64,000 nt of DNA, taken from Physcomitrium patens (taxonomy: Eukaryota > Streptophyta > Bryopsida > Funariales > Funariaceae). A program made the translations under genes and the position numbers. Location: NCBI RefSeq assembly GCF_000002425.4, contig NC_037259.1, positions 4,741,481-4,805,480 of the forward strand, in the 5' to 3' direction. The notes beneath the pieces are model-generated. The model did not search any database. It was given only the letters and a program-made list of their open reading frames with translations, and had not been told where the DNA came from. Positions 1-13,661 of this stretch are shown here, one piece after another (position 1 is the stretch's first letter; each line of letters begins with the position of its first letter).

Positions 1-224
1 CAGCTATACTTCATCCATTAATAAGAATTGAAGATTCCTTCTTTCATGTTTACTACACGTTTTGGTGATCTAATTGCTATGACTTCAGCTTGGTTATATA
101 CAATTTTGCAGCAATATTATTGTAGCAATCATCTTTGATTATATATGTATTATTCATTTTGTTGAGTAGAAGGGCTTTTAATCAGCCAAAAAGAGAGAAG
201 AAAACAGGGCACTTGTAAGTGTGT

Positions 225-765
225 TGTTTGTACATTTGTATTTTGTTTAGATTGCATAATTCATGATTGATTTTTGGCACTTAATTTGTTGTATATGGTG
301 ATCTTTATTTACACAATAATTGTAACATAATGTGGCATTGAGTGCTAAATTTCATTAGATGTATATAATCTAATTTAATTTAATTTAGTGGATTTTCATC
401 CACTTAGCATTTTTTGTTATTTGACTTTATTAGTATTAATTAGAATTTTAAGATTTAGATAGAAAAACTCCCTTGATTTGACATTCTTGTTCAATGAAGT
501 GTTGTGAGTGGTTTTTAAAAAAACTTACTTTGTAAGGGTTTTCTTAGCTTTAGTGATTTGGCCATTTAATAAAGCTTTTGGATTTTATCTACTCACAATT
601 ACAATCTTAGATTCTTCCTTTGTGATTTAAAAGAAAGCTTAACTTAGTGATATTTAGCTTTTTCATCTTTTCTTGAGAATATATTGTTTGTGCATTTATA
701 TTTGGTTTAAATTATATACTTTAGAATTGATTTTTGGCACTCAATCTTTTGTATATAGAAAGCTA
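225..765 (+). repeat. Diverged direct repeat pair (~80 bp, 459 bp apart)
   Basis: Positions 225-303 and 684-765 share the core ATTGATTTTTGGCACT and similar flanks (TTGTTTG[TG]... before, TTTGTATAT or TTGTATATGG after). By eye roughly three quarters of the positions match. The 459-bp spacing could reflect an old tandem duplication or the ends of a decayed element. No function is implied. Confidence 0.5.
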
Positions 766-824
766 AGTTTATATGACTATCTTATATAAATTTTTTATTC
801 TATGAAATAAGTTGAAATAAATTG

Positions 825-828
<4 letters not shown>

Positions 829-869
<41 letters not shown>
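829..869. repeat. (AT)n microsatellite
   Basis: Uninterrupted AT dinucleotide run of about 41 bp in AT-rich spacer. Confidence 0.95.
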
Positions 870-873
<4 letters not shown>

Positions 874-1679
874 ATCACAACAAACTTTGATCTAATTTTT
901 GATTTACTAAAACATAGTTGTATGTATATCATTTAAAGATAATAATATTAAGAATAATAACTAAAATTACAATATCAATTTTTTATTGAATTACAATTAA
1001 TGTAGTAGTAATTTTTATTTTATTAAATTAAATCATCAATATCAACAAAAAAATTATAATTTTTTTTTGATGTTTTATAAATATTTTAAAAATTATGATT
1101 TATTTAATTAATAATATTATATAAATTTTTTTGAATAAGCCAAAAAATAATAACAATAAAAAATATATACATTTAAAAAATAATGGGCGAATTTAATGTA
1201 CAAAGATGCATTAAATATTACTAAGAATTACACACACTTTGTTTAATAGAACTAATTAGTCTAAATTCAGAATATTATATATAATTTTGAGATAGATTAG
1301 TTATTAGTTTTTGTGGAAGTAAATAATTTTAAAATAAGTATTTTTAATAGTAAAGTCAAGTTTAACATTAAAATCAAATTTTAATTAAAATATAATTATT
1401 TTAGAAGTATATTATATATCAATCTTTAAATAATCACTAGATGATTAATTAATTGTTAAAAAAATATTCCATTATAATTTGGCACGTGTTATCTAAAGAA
1501 TAAAAAATAATTATTTCAATGTATTAAAAATATTTGTCACATATTATTTTATCTTATCTCATCCAAAAGAACTATAGATATGCATCTTTTAATTTTGGAT
1601 ATTTGCTTATATAAAACAATCATGAAAAACAAGCATCATCATAAATTTTAAAATTGAAAATATATTAGATAATTTTATA

Positions 1680-1715
<36 letters not shown>

Positions 1716-2690
1716 TTTGATAGATGAACCTTCTTTGGGGTTAGTTTATTTCATTTAAAAATTCAAATAGATTCAAATATTTAAATGTGTTTATGTATTT
1801 TTATATATTTACATATTTATAGTTATTTATAGTTATTTATATAATTGTAAATTTTTGGTATATTTATATATTGGTAAAATAATAGGTGGTTTCAAGAAAA
1901 ATATCAAAAAATTAAAATTTGATATCACAATATATTATTCTTATAGTAAAAATCCTTGAATAAATATTATTTTATCTTAAAAAGAAGAAATTTATTTAAT
2001 TATTTCCTAATTATTTGTAGATTACAATATTTAATTGCATTAGGATTTTACTCTAAAACCTCCAACATTACTAAACATCCACTTGCCACTTGTACCATGA
2101 CATGTTAGTAGTATTATTTAAAGAAGATTTTAAGATTTTGTGTAAGTTAAACTTTTATTTTTGCTCTTGCTTGCTACTCCAAACATGGATCATTCATAAA
2201 GTGATGTTCATCAATATGACACTCATTATAAGCCTATTATGTGTCCTATTAAGGTAATGAATAGTTAATAGTTAAAAATGATACATATTTCTTAAAGAAC
2301 ATATTCAAAAATAATTAAATAAATAAATAAATAAAAATCACATATGTTTTTGTAACTATACAAATTCAGGAATTATGTGGTTTACTTTAAAAATAAGAGT
2401 TAGTAACCAAATATAAATGTGCATAGATGAATAAATATAATACACATGTAAAGTTCAATTGTTCATTCTTGGTCTTCTGGAATGTTAACATTGCAAAAAT
2501 ATCAATAACTTTTTTAAAGCAGGAATTGTAAGTGTTATCCCACACATACTGTGCTTGAAGGATAATCCAAATATAGTGGTTCACCTTGGATACCATGAAT
2601 GTATATATTGTTGGATTATTAAACATGGGTATTCGGTAACAATCATTTTGACATGCTCCTTTCTATTTGAAACGGTAGATCAGATGTCAG

Positions 2691-3740
2691 ACAGACCACG
2701 ACACCCCACACTGATAGCGAGTCACAAAATAAGCCTAGATTATCGAAGCTCAATTCAATGAACTCAGCTACGTAGAATACAGATTGTAATCTCCGTGAAA
2801 GGCTGCATATTAGATGTGGATACCTTTCAGATTGTGGACCTACGCCTTTCTTTCAACATGTGCTAATGGCACTGCGACAAGCAGCATACCATTGAGAACA
2901 TCAATGGAGATCGATTGAATTGGTGATTTCGAACCCAATAATTCCAAGCTAGATGTATTCTGACTAAAATAAAGACAATAATATTTGCAATTAGCACGTT
3001 GGATTGACAAGAACCTGGTTACATTGTCAGACGTCTGAAATTCTCAGAAAGAGCTGTGGAATTTGTTTCTACTTCTTCAGTTCCTTCTCAAGCTCCATAC
3101 AAGCAATTTGAACACTTGTAAACGTTCGTCCTAAATACTCTATCTAAAGTCAAACTCTTGCACCTCACTTCCATCTTTTCATCAGAGACAGGCCTTCAAA
3201 AACACCACGCCAATAGCTTACTGGTGTCACTCTTAGTCTTCATCATACGTTCTTGAATGAAATCCCGTACCATTTAGATCAGATCAGATGTTAGTGTGTG
3301 AACAGCAAAATTTCAGGAATGTTATGCAAACGTTGCAATTTACCGTACTTCGCTTTTCTCAAAGCACGCATCTCATTCCACCTACAAATCGTTCATAAGT
3401 GACTTACTATATCTAGTGCAGCGACCTGCCGGATATACTTTCTTTGCACTGTATGAAGCCTCAACATCTGTGAAGCGGGGCAGGGTATATAACAAGTTCT
3501 TTGTAACGACCCTCCATACCCGGACCTACCCTCTCCTACAGGGGATATAAAACACATAATAATGTCAGATTCTGTAATCATAAACATTCAAGTCCACTAA
3601 CAATGCCGCTTTGCAGAAAACGGACAGGCTTTCAGCCTTAAAGCAAGACATACCTTGATGACAATCTCCCAGAATAAAACAGGACTAGAAAAAGCAATTT
3701 TACACACAACACTTTCACTTGCTGATTGTAGACTAAAACC
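2691..3740 (-). other. Region downstream of the FtsH12-like gene (probable 3' UTR and spacer)
   Basis: Base composition here is closer to the gene than to the AT-rich spacer, but no reading frame continues the protein after the stop at 3741-3743. Short minus-strand ORFs such as 3393-3587 show no family features. The simplest reading is 3' UTR and flanking DNA. Confidence 0.4.
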
Positions 3741-6700
3741 TCAAATAAATGAATGAAGATTAAAAGGTGAAGATTGCAGTACCCGGTCTTCATCAGTGTC
3801 CATTGGTTCTAGTAAGGGGTCATCCATCATAATCGGATCCATTGATCGAATAATGTCTTCCGCTTCCTGTACAAATCCAAAAGTTCCCCACCTCGAAATG
3901 ATCAATTTTCGGACACACATCACCATGGGGGGCTGAATCTGTTTGAACTCTGACAAAACTATCGTCCATTATGTAGGAAATAATGGCTGCTCGAGGTTTC
4001 AGAGGAAAGCAGATTGAGATCAATTTACATAGTAGAATACTTGAAATAAATTGAAAAAATCGAAGCATCCAATGTGGGGACTTACAAAGCCGCTGAGCTT
4101 GGTTTTCGCGAGCAATTCCTCACTCAATCTTCTCAAGATATGCTCGTTCTTTCGAAGTGCCTCCATGGCCTTCTCTTCAGTCTCATCTATGTACTGTTGA
4201 ACAACCAAAAATGACTCAGCAGATTAAGAATCCACCGCTTTTTGCGTAGTAGGGAGAATCGTTCCATATAACATTTATATACTGATTCAACTTGAGCAAT
4301 TAAAATCTAAGCTGTGCCCTTACCTTGGTCACTTCTCGTGTGAACAACTCAGAAAATTCTGTTGACATATTTACGATTTGAGAGCCAGGTTTGTCCCACT
4401 GCACACACAAATATACATTTCTCTTTTGTAAACATCCCACAAAATCGTGAAGAAAACACCATCCAACAACGCTATGAATGCAACATTTTCTATGAACACA
4501 TCCTACATGCATAATACTTGATTGCAAATAACAAGGGTACAAAGCTGGAGATGCAAGTCCCACCTCGTTGGGGATAAGGTCTGTTTCATCAGGCCGCTTA
4601 GGAGGATCCAATGTCTCTTGCCATTTCATTGGAAACAGACCAAATGTACTATTGGACAAGCTAATGGTTAACTCCCTTGCTATCTGCACACATTTCAAAG
4701 CTCATTATGAAAGACTAAACCCCAACAGGAGATTTCCTAAACGAAACCCTTAACCTCTGCATTCAATAACAAACGTCTAGCTCCAGCTGCCCGTCTGACT
4801 TAGCACTAAACCTACAATGTTGCCAGTAAAAAAAAAATTTTAATACGTGCACTTGGAACATCACATCTACCTCAACCCTTTTTAGAAAAGAATCAAACTC
4901 GATGTCAGGTGAAAATACATACCCCAGATATTTTCTGAAGATCATCTTGGCCTCCGTCGGAAATATTTTCTCCACACAAGATGCGCTCAGCACACCGACC
5001 ACCATGGGCAACAACCATTTGCATGTGAAGATAACCCACTGTAGTGTGACCTTGATGAACCATCTCTTCTCTAGGGTAGAAAACGGTCAAAGCATATTCC
5101 TGTTAATTCAAAAAAGCATGAGTAAGTCCCCGATCTGCATATTCGGAAATCGTTCCTTTTATAAAAATACAATCGAAAACTAGCAATTAATGCATAGAAG
5201 TAATGATTGTGATCAAAATTCGTTAATGTTTCACGCCAACTCAAAGATATTTCTGCAATCCGGTTAAATTCACACTGATCTCTCAGGGACTACAGTGACT
5301 TGCTTCAAACACAGATATCAAAAGAATCACCGGTTCTGACACTCGACAAATGAACAAGTCGGGATAGATTAAATCTTACAGATCCTCCAGGAAGAAGATG
5401 ACTAAATGCATGCCAATCGTATCGAGGATACAAATGAGCTAGTAAGATATGCCCAGCCTCATGAATTGCTAGTATTCTCTTGTTGTCCATGGGAACCTGA
5501 AAAAGAACACGATGAAAAAGCTCAGCATGCAAAGCCAAATTCTCTTTGGCATACGAATCATGTACAGTGAGCCCATTGTTGACTCTGTTGGCATGAGCAA
5601 ACCGTAGATAAAACATGTTTTTATCTACAGACTCGATTGATGGTCTAAGAGTACCTGATTTTCAAAATAAGCTCCACACTTTTTGTTGATATGAACATTA
5701 TACCAAAGAAAACCCACTAATTTTAAGAATCAAAACTGAATCAGCGTCTCAAACATAATCAATGTGTCCAAGTAAGATCTTACAGTTTGTTTTATTCTTT
5801 GCTGCTCATCATCAGTCATGGACACGCCCATTCCCTCAAAAAGCTGCTTGTCCAACACGTCGATCAAGTCCTGTTGTGTGATCTCGTCATGTCCATTTCG
5901 AACCTGTACATTATGCACAGATTACCATTCTCATAAATGAATCTGAAGCAACCGTTACCTTTACATACACAAAGCAATCTCTGTAAAGGATTAATGACAT
6001 GAGCCACAGCGTCCTTTGTGGAAGGCCCTATAGCGTGCTGCTAATAACACAGATATGTGGCTTTTGATATGTCAAAGCATTACAAAATCTGAGAAAACAT
6101 AAAACAAATTTTCAAAACCATCAAAAGCAGTACGGATACACTAATGACTAATAACACCGATATGAGCAGCGAAGGTGGAGTCGCAATGCAAAAATGTTAC
6201 CAGCTACCTATCCAAATAAAACATATATCCTACACACTTCCCAACCAGACCATAGCATTATAATGTAGCCATACTCTTCCGGGAAGTATTACCCACCGCC
6301 ATAATGCCTGCCTCATTGATGAGATTCCGTATGTCGGCTCCTGAGTACCCGAGTGTCCGATACACAAGCTGAGTTCAATACACCACGTCATACAATGTGT
6401 AAATTGCAACAGAAGACAAAGAGAGGAACAACTTTAAGACGTTATCAAAAAGACATGTAGACATATAAAAATGGAGAGAGAATTACTACCATTAAGGTAT
6501 ATGTGTGTGTGTATGTGTGTGTAATCTGTTACTCACAAACATGCTCTAAACTAATCTAGTGTAGAACAGCAAAAGAAAAGGAAAAAATGAAAATTAAAAT
6601 TTTAAAATTAAAAAATTAAAAAATCTATAATTTCTTACTTGATAGACATCGGACTGCTCGAACTGATCAAATTGTAATTTCTATAATATGTCACCACTAT

Positions 6701-9700
6701 GTCGATCTTAAATTCGTTTCCAATTAAAACTTCACCAATTGGATAATAGTAATGCCGTCTTTGGACAAAATACTAGGTAGTAATCCTCATCCAATTTTGT
6801 GCCACCACATTCCTGAACCGTATAGTAAACGAAGAACCTTGCCCCGAAATAATACCCACCTTACTAAAGTCAATATCTTTTGCCAAACGTTTGCCACTGC
6901 TGTGAACACCAAAGATAGAAATGCGTTCCTCCTCCCCAGGAAGACCAATATGAATCTCCCGATCAATTCGCCCTGGCCGCATGAAAGACTCATCCAACTC
7001 ATCTGGACGATTTGTTGCGCAAATCAATATTACAGCTTGTCGTAGTGACCATCTGTTTACATCTGTGTCATCTGGCCTGCACCGGTACAACAAATGTAAG
7101 TCCCTAGTTAACAGCACTTGTGGTATACAATCAAACCTGGTTAAATTGCACATGCCAAGGATCAAACGACAATAGAAGATAGTACAAAAGGTGCCAAAAT
7201 GAGAGGCAAACTAGGAAAAACACATTCATTCACTTGACCACTGAGTTGTGGGAGCATCAGAGATGTGTCAACAGTAGGTCTGCTCACGCCGATAAAGTAT
7301 CACCCATGATGTCAACAAACCACTTACTCTCCGTCGAGCTCTGCTAACAATTGTTGAAAGGTAGCTCTTCGTTCAGCATCATCATTTACATTCTTCCCCG
7401 CCAACGCATCAATTTCGTCAATAAAAACAAACGAGGGAGCCTGCCAACCAATCCAAGGCATTAGATGGCCTTTTAAACGTTGTATAATCAGATATAGAAC
7501 AATTTCCCTCCAAGCAAAAGTTGTGGCCAAAATCTGACTTTATACTCAATACTGCACATGGATTTCAAGGACTTACATTAGCTCTGGCGGTGAAGAAAAT
7601 GTCAAAAATTTTGTCAGAACCGTTGCCGGTGCTAGACTCAACGAATTCAGCCCCGGATGCGAACACAAATGGAAGACCACTTTCTCTGGCAATAGCACGA
7701 GCCAGCAATGTCTTTCCAGTGCCCGGAGGCCCACTGATTAAGATTCCCTGCCAAGTCATAAGAAAACAGACGAAATAAGATTGCATACAGGCACAATATT
7801 CAGATTCATAAATGGCACCCGTAATGAGTCAAGAACCTACGAGAGATTAGTATACAAAAATGAAAGACCGATCTACTCAGCAGAAGATAAGAAGGGCCCC
7901 CGTGATGACCAAACCAACACATCTATATGATTTAAGATATAGTCAGTACCCGAGGAAGCTTGACTTTTTGGTTGTGGTACTTCAAGGGGTTACGCATGTA
8001 GGACATAACCTCTTCCAGAACCATCCACACATCACCACCAACAACAACATCCTTATACTGAGACTTTGCTTTATCAGCTGCATCTTCAGGCTGTCAGATC
8101 ACGTCATGTCATAATCAATTCTTAAAATGCGAAGCGGCGCATACGTATGACATAAACAACATAAAAGTCCCAGGTTTGAACGACTATAACTTGAGAAGTC
8201 ATAGGAAACACTTCAAAATATCAGTCATATGATATTTGAGTATTAAATTCACTAATAATGCACGAAGATTATGATAGAAGTGTACATTCTGAATACATTT
8301 TGTACACCCGTCCAAGTTTCTAGTAGTTAAGAGATCATAGACAGCCATGCCACAAAGAGACAATAAGTCTATCAAACACAAATGTACAGAGAAGTAGAAC
8401 ATCGTACCAATATCAAATGCTTCCGGTTCATTCTGAGGAGATCGTAAATTTTTTCAGAAAAGACTTCTTTGGCGCGATATTGTAGGGCTCGGATGCAAAG
8501 AATGATCAGCACAGTTGGCAATAAGGACAGAAAAGCTCGTCCATAGAACTCAAAGTTGCTCTTACCGAGGACATCAGTTTCAACACCGCATCTCGTTAAT
8601 GCCTCGTACAAATAAGGATCAACAGGAATGTCCACCTGATCACCACCAACAACACAATATTGTCACCTGATCTTACATAAAGGTCTCAAACGTTGTCAAC
8701 GTGAGGAAGGCCTGCCACGTAGTGTTTTGATGTTGCGAACTTACCACATACTCGGATGGAAAGCCGTCTTTCATGGTCACGTAAAGCTTCTTTGTATCAC
8801 AACTGTAAACTGCTGCGGCTACCTGAGTCAATAGTAAGAGCCTCGTGGTGAGTAACATAAAAGAACATTGATAATGTCGTGGTCATAAACGACCTTCACA
8901 ACACCCTGAAGAACAGTCAACGAAAAACTTTCAATGCTGGGTGAGTTTGTTTTAAATACCCTCCAAAAAGTTCAAATAAAATTGAAAACCCAACTGTACG
9001 AACACTCCGTCTCAGAGTCAACACATCAGCAGCCTGGTCTAGAGTGGATATCTGAAGAATTACCTCAAGATTTTCAACTTTACTTAAGAAGTATGTATAT
9101 GGCATCTTAGGTCGATGTTTCCACCACCGTCGAGACACCCAGAAAGCCCACTCCTTTGATGGTTGAGATGCCTGCAAGTACTGCTCCTCCAACTCGTTTA
9201 CCCCCAATTCATGGGGATTCACTATAACCTCGTACTTAGCATCATCCTCCTCGGCCATCTCCTTCAACTTATCCTTTAACAAAAGCTCCTCCCACGCCTT
9301 TAGGCGTTCCTGCCAACTTGCCTGCGATGCAGCTCCTGCTGAAGCAGTAATCGCAGCACTTGTACCTGCAAGATGACAATCATAACAGAAACCACATAAA
9401 TCCACTGAAGTTGGAAGAGTTACATCATAAAACCAGGCAAATATCATGTCTTAAGTTTAGTATGAAGTACAAGATGTAACGACATTTATGGAAGACCCAA
9501 AAAGTGACCTGCGACGAGGGGGTCATGACTAGCATCCAAAGAATCAGCAGACCCTTCCTCCTTGAACTCGCTATTAAGAGGGGACAGGCCCTTTTCTGCC
9601 CGGTTTCCATTGAGCAACTCTAGCAGCTCTGCTTTCTCCTCATCGTTTAGATTTCCATGAGCAATAAGTTGTCCCAGAGGCGTATCGTCATCCTCCGTCC

Positions 9701-11086
9701 AAGCATCCTCCCCCACATAAGTCGGATCTCGTTTGTATTCTCCGTCGGGGCCTCGAACATACTTCCGAGCCCGAAAGCCTTCAGGTTGCTGCTGCTTCCA
9801 CAGCTCCTTCTTTAACCTGTAAACATTGACGGATAACAACACTATGTCATGCTCTTAAGCTTCTTTTCCACCATACACATTCATGAGTGCTGATTCTTTT
9901 ATTGCGATATGGCGAAGTAAATCAACAAAAGAAATTCGCCAGTAATTTGATGCTCACTTTCGAAGATTCTTTTCTGTGGGCTCTGGAATTGTGGATTCGA
10001 AATACGCTTCGGCTATCGTCTCCTTAGCGCCACGGCTGCCAACGCTTCGCACTGTAGAATACGCACCTCGGACACTTGCCCCGACAAGCAATCCGTAGAG
10101 GATAAATGCACCAATACGTCGAGCATTCCAACTCCTTACATCCTACATCAACACATTACCACAAGGATCAACCTACCTCTCTATCCCCCCCCCCTTTTTT
10201 TTTTATAATACTGATAATTGTCCTATTAAGATGCATGATTGTGATACGACTGAAAAGAGATGGAGACGAATAAAAAGTGCCAGTTAACAAAAATATAAAG
10301 TCTGCTAGAATTCTTGAATTCAATGCTCATGACACGGCTTAGGGTAGAGGGTTTAACAAGCTTCACTTCCAAATTCATACTACTACTTCAAAGCTGATTT
10401 CAATCATGAGACTTGCTTACTTTCCAAAGCTCCCAACGATTCCATTCGACGAACTGCGGCCAGTACTTCCCTTCCACTAGAGCAAAACTATCCTGAGCCT
10501 CTGCTCTGGCCTCTTGGAGCTCTTTCTGTAGCTCCTTCGCGCGTTGTTTACTAGTTTTCACCATTCCTTCGAAAGCATCGACCAGAGCATTAGAGCTGTC
10601 TACAGCACTGCCAATGTCGACTCCCAACTCTCTCTTCGCGTCGTCCACGATGTTCTCATAGAACCTCGCGGAGCCACGAGCGAACGCACCTTGCAATCTG
10701 GAAAGCCCCCCATCCCCGCCACCCAAACTAGAAGCTCCGCCACTTCCCTGACCACCCTCATTCCCCGCCCTCCCTTCGCTATCCTCACCATTTCCAGCCC
10801 GCGCTCTGAACACCACACCATGTCTACCTTCCCTATTCCTCTGGGAAACCCCTAATTCAAATCCTCCTCTTCGCGAAACCCACCGCGCTCTTCTTGACGA
10901 GCAATAAAATCTATCTCCATGGGCGCCTCTCCTTACCAAATGCTGCAAACGCAACCCTCCGCTTCTACTTCTCCGGTTACAAACGCTTGAAATCTGTCGC
11001 GTTAGGGCAGCGACTCCAATCGGTTTGTAAGAGTGCGAAGACAGGATTGCGCAGGAACTGAAGGTGGAGCGAGAGAGGGACCCCAT
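3741..11086 (-). CDS. FTSH12: FtsH12-type chloroplast envelope AAA-ATPase / zinc metalloprotease
   Basis: Eighteen exons give a 1107-residue protein with phases agreeing at every junction: 10421-11086, 9958-10142, 9509-9816, 9064-9365, 8745-8822, 8408-8635, 7950-8090, 7577-7747, 7328-7440, 6860-7076, 6297-6368, 5784-5903, 5380-5496, 4923-5099, 4564-4683, 4324-4398, 4086-4193, 3741-3866. The start is the ATG at 11084-11086 (MGSLSR). An Arg/Ser-rich N-terminus fits a chloroplast transit peptide. Hydrophobic segments lie near residues 232-248 and 545-562. Walker A GPPGTGKT is at 642-649, Walker B FVFIDEID at 697-704, the second region of homology ATNRP...RPGRIDR at 751-770, and the protease motif HEAGH at 879-883, with a candidate third zinc ligand Asp958/959. 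Family knowledge: FtsH12 sits with FtsHi proteins in the inner-envelope Ycf2/FtsHi import-motor complex. FtsH12 is preferred over FtsHi because HEAGH is intact and the exon-by-exon similarity to FtsH12 as I remember it is strong. The last acceptor (3866) was chosen by that similarity. Confidence 0.88.
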
Positions 11087-11402
11087 TGTTTTTTTTTTCT
11101 GCAAATTCGTCCAAAAACAGTCGATCTCACGCCTCTCTAATCAACGAATCCTTCAGATAGTTCCGGCATTAATCCTGAACTATCATGACTATCGAGCTAT
11201 GCTATCCGCAGCAAATTAGTTGCGGTGCCAAGCTCGAGGATCCGCAAGCAAAGACACCGGGAGGCATTCCGCAGCTGCCCGATAACAAGCAAACCCAAGG
11301 CCAAGCGACGAACGATATCCTTAGCCACGGTCTTCTGCCCTATAATCCTTCGTAATGGCCTTGCTGTGTGAAAGGGGTAATTCGAGTTCGAGATACCCTG
11401 AA

Positions 11403-11604
11403 ATATACCCTGTTTACGTCGAGGTTCTCGGTTTCTCGGGTCTCAGTATACGTTCCGGGTGTGTTTTGGATGTCAATCCTAAAGTGGATATGTGTTTATA
11501 CCTTTATGATTCCCTGATATACCCTGTCGACGTCGAGGTTCTCCGTCCTCTCGTTTAAACCGGGTCTCAATACAAATTTCGGGTGTATTGTGGATATCAA
11601 TCTG
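11403..11604. repeat. Imperfect tandem duplication, period ~114 bp
   Basis: Copy 1 (about 11403-11482) and copy 2 (about 11517-11604) share ATATACCCTGT, then ACGTCGAGGTTCTC, then GGGTCTCA, TTCSGGGTGT and TGGATNTCAATCT in the same order. The second copy carries small insertions and substitutions. It lies just upstream of the FtsH12-like gene start. Confidence 0.8.
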
Positions 11605-11935
11605 AAACACCTCAGCTGCGAAGCTAAATATTAAAACATTGTTGCTAATTTATTCCTCTTCTTCATAAAAATAGTACCTTACATGGTTCTTGATGTATTT
11701 AAAAAAAAAATTGCAAAAAAAATGGAAATAGGATGACATTGTGACAAGGAATGTAACTATAGCACCTTCCAGAAATGTACATGGAAAAATCTACTTTCAA
11801 AAACATTATTAATATGTGATGATCTTGAATGTGTACTTAGTAAATAAATGTATACATGTATGCACGTATATGTGTGTATAAAAATTTAAGTCATTAATGA
11901 CATTTTTTTTGGTGCGAATTTTTTAAAATGCTATG

Positions 11936-11936
<1 letters not shown>

Positions 11937-11993
<57 letters not shown>
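11937..11993. repeat. Compound (TA)n(GA)n microsatellite
   Basis: A TA run of about 25 bp passes directly into a GA run of about 30 bp in AT-rich spacer. Confidence 0.95.
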
Positions 11994-11997
<4 letters not shown>

Positions 11998-13228
11998 TTT
12001 TTTTACATGGCAGGTACACTGTATCTGTGTTTATATTTCAAATATTTTATCATTTTATCAAAAAAATTGAGTCAACTCAATTAATATAAATTAAATCGAA
12101 AAATCTCGGTAAATAGAAATTCAAAGTAAGAATAAATAAAAGTACACCTAAAAGTATCATGCATTTATATTTAGGTGCATTTTGTTATATAAATGTTTAT
12201 AAGACCAAAAAATTCTCAAATATGTCAACATATATATATATATTCTTCCAAACGCATTATTATATATCAATTCTTGTATCATAAATTTCACAAAAACTTG
12301 AAAGACATTTGTTGAAGCATTTTTAAATACATGTCATGTTTTAAAGTCCTATTTTATCAAAATTTGTTTAAATAATTTATTTATTTATATATAATCAATC
12401 TTTTCCAAATATTTGTACAGTTTAAAATTTCAGTATTTTCACAAATTTAAATTTAAAATTCTACTTATTAAAAAAATTCAAGGGATAATGCTTTCATGTT
12501 GACAGAATTGAAATTTGTAGAAAACTCAAAACTTTAGTTTATTTTTTTTAATTATTATACGCACTTGAATGTTAATTCTAAAGTAATTTGAGAAAGAAAC
12601 TCACTTAGTTCACATTAATAACATTATCTTATTAAAATAAATAAATAAAAAGGAAACACTCTATGGAATTATGTCCTTGTCCATATTCAAATATCATTTC
12701 AGAGCTGCATTCACAATTTTAGAAAAAATTGATGATTAATTAATGCCATAGATCTCAACAAATACATCAAAATGGAAAATAAAGTACGTTCTTTGAAGCT
12801 CTATAAAAATCATGATAGATTTAATGTTTCAATAATAACTATTTAATTTACATGAGTACAGTATAAAAGAATGGACATCATGAAATGCATGTATGTGTGT
12901 GTATATATATATATATACATACATATAGATAGATTTCATTTCAAGAAATACACTTAGGGTATTGTTGATTAGAAGAGAACATGTGTAGGCATTACTATGG
13001 TCCAAGCCAGAGAAGGTAGGATGGCTATTTCACCAAAAACGCAATTTGCAAGTAAAAGAATGGAAGAAACTCAATTGCATGATCAAAGGAAACTATTTAT
13101 TCTACACCCACAAATTGGTACAATTCAATGCACAAACTACATCTTATTTTCTAAAGCACAAAAGCAAAGATCATAAATAAATAAATAAACAACATATTCT
13201 TCATTACCCTTCCAAACAATCCAATGTG

Positions 13229-13259
<31 letters not shown>

Positions 13260-13572
13260 CACACACACACACACTAGTTGAACCCCTGCTGTGGTCATGG
13301 AAAATATGTTGTTTTTGATTGAAACACCAATACATTGTTTTTGAGGAAGAAGTGAATCATCTATGCTATTAGGGCGATGTGAATCTGCAAACTTGATTCT
13401 TTTAAGGCCCTATGAATCTATAAATGTGGTTCTGCTAAAGCCTTGTGAATTGTTGCATAACTCAATTTTTACTTCACTTTTGATGATAATAGTGAAATAT
13501 GCAGCCAACTAGAAATGGTTTTTGTTTCCTCTAATTTATCCCATTGGTTTATCCATTGAGTTGTTTTATATA

Positions 13573-13609
<37 letters not shown>

Positions 13610-13661
13610 AATGATATAAGAATATAGTGGATGGTTGTAGAATCAGCAAGAGCCAACGGGG

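Larger units (their letters stand above)
1..2690. other. AT-rich intergenic region
   Basis: No supported gene. The sequence is very AT-rich, with an (AT)n tract at 829-869 and a poly-A run at 1681-1713. It also holds a diverged direct repeat at about 225-303 and 684-765, reported separately. No open reading frame here has splice signals or recognisable protein content. Confidence 0.7.
11087..13661. other. Promoter side of FtsH12-like gene and AT-rich spacer
   Basis: About 300 bp of moderate GC next to the FtsH12 start probably hold its 5' UTR and promoter. A tandem duplication follows at 11403-11604. From about 11,620 the DNA is AT-rich, with TA/GA microsatellites at 11937-11993 and about 13230-13253 and a TA run near 13576-13606. 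No further gene was supported. Confidence 0.6.

Noticed and set aside
9486-9508. Extension of the FtsH12 exon 3 frame beyond AG|GTCACT
   Set aside because: The next exon joins in phase at 9365 and continues the protein; the extension hits a stop.
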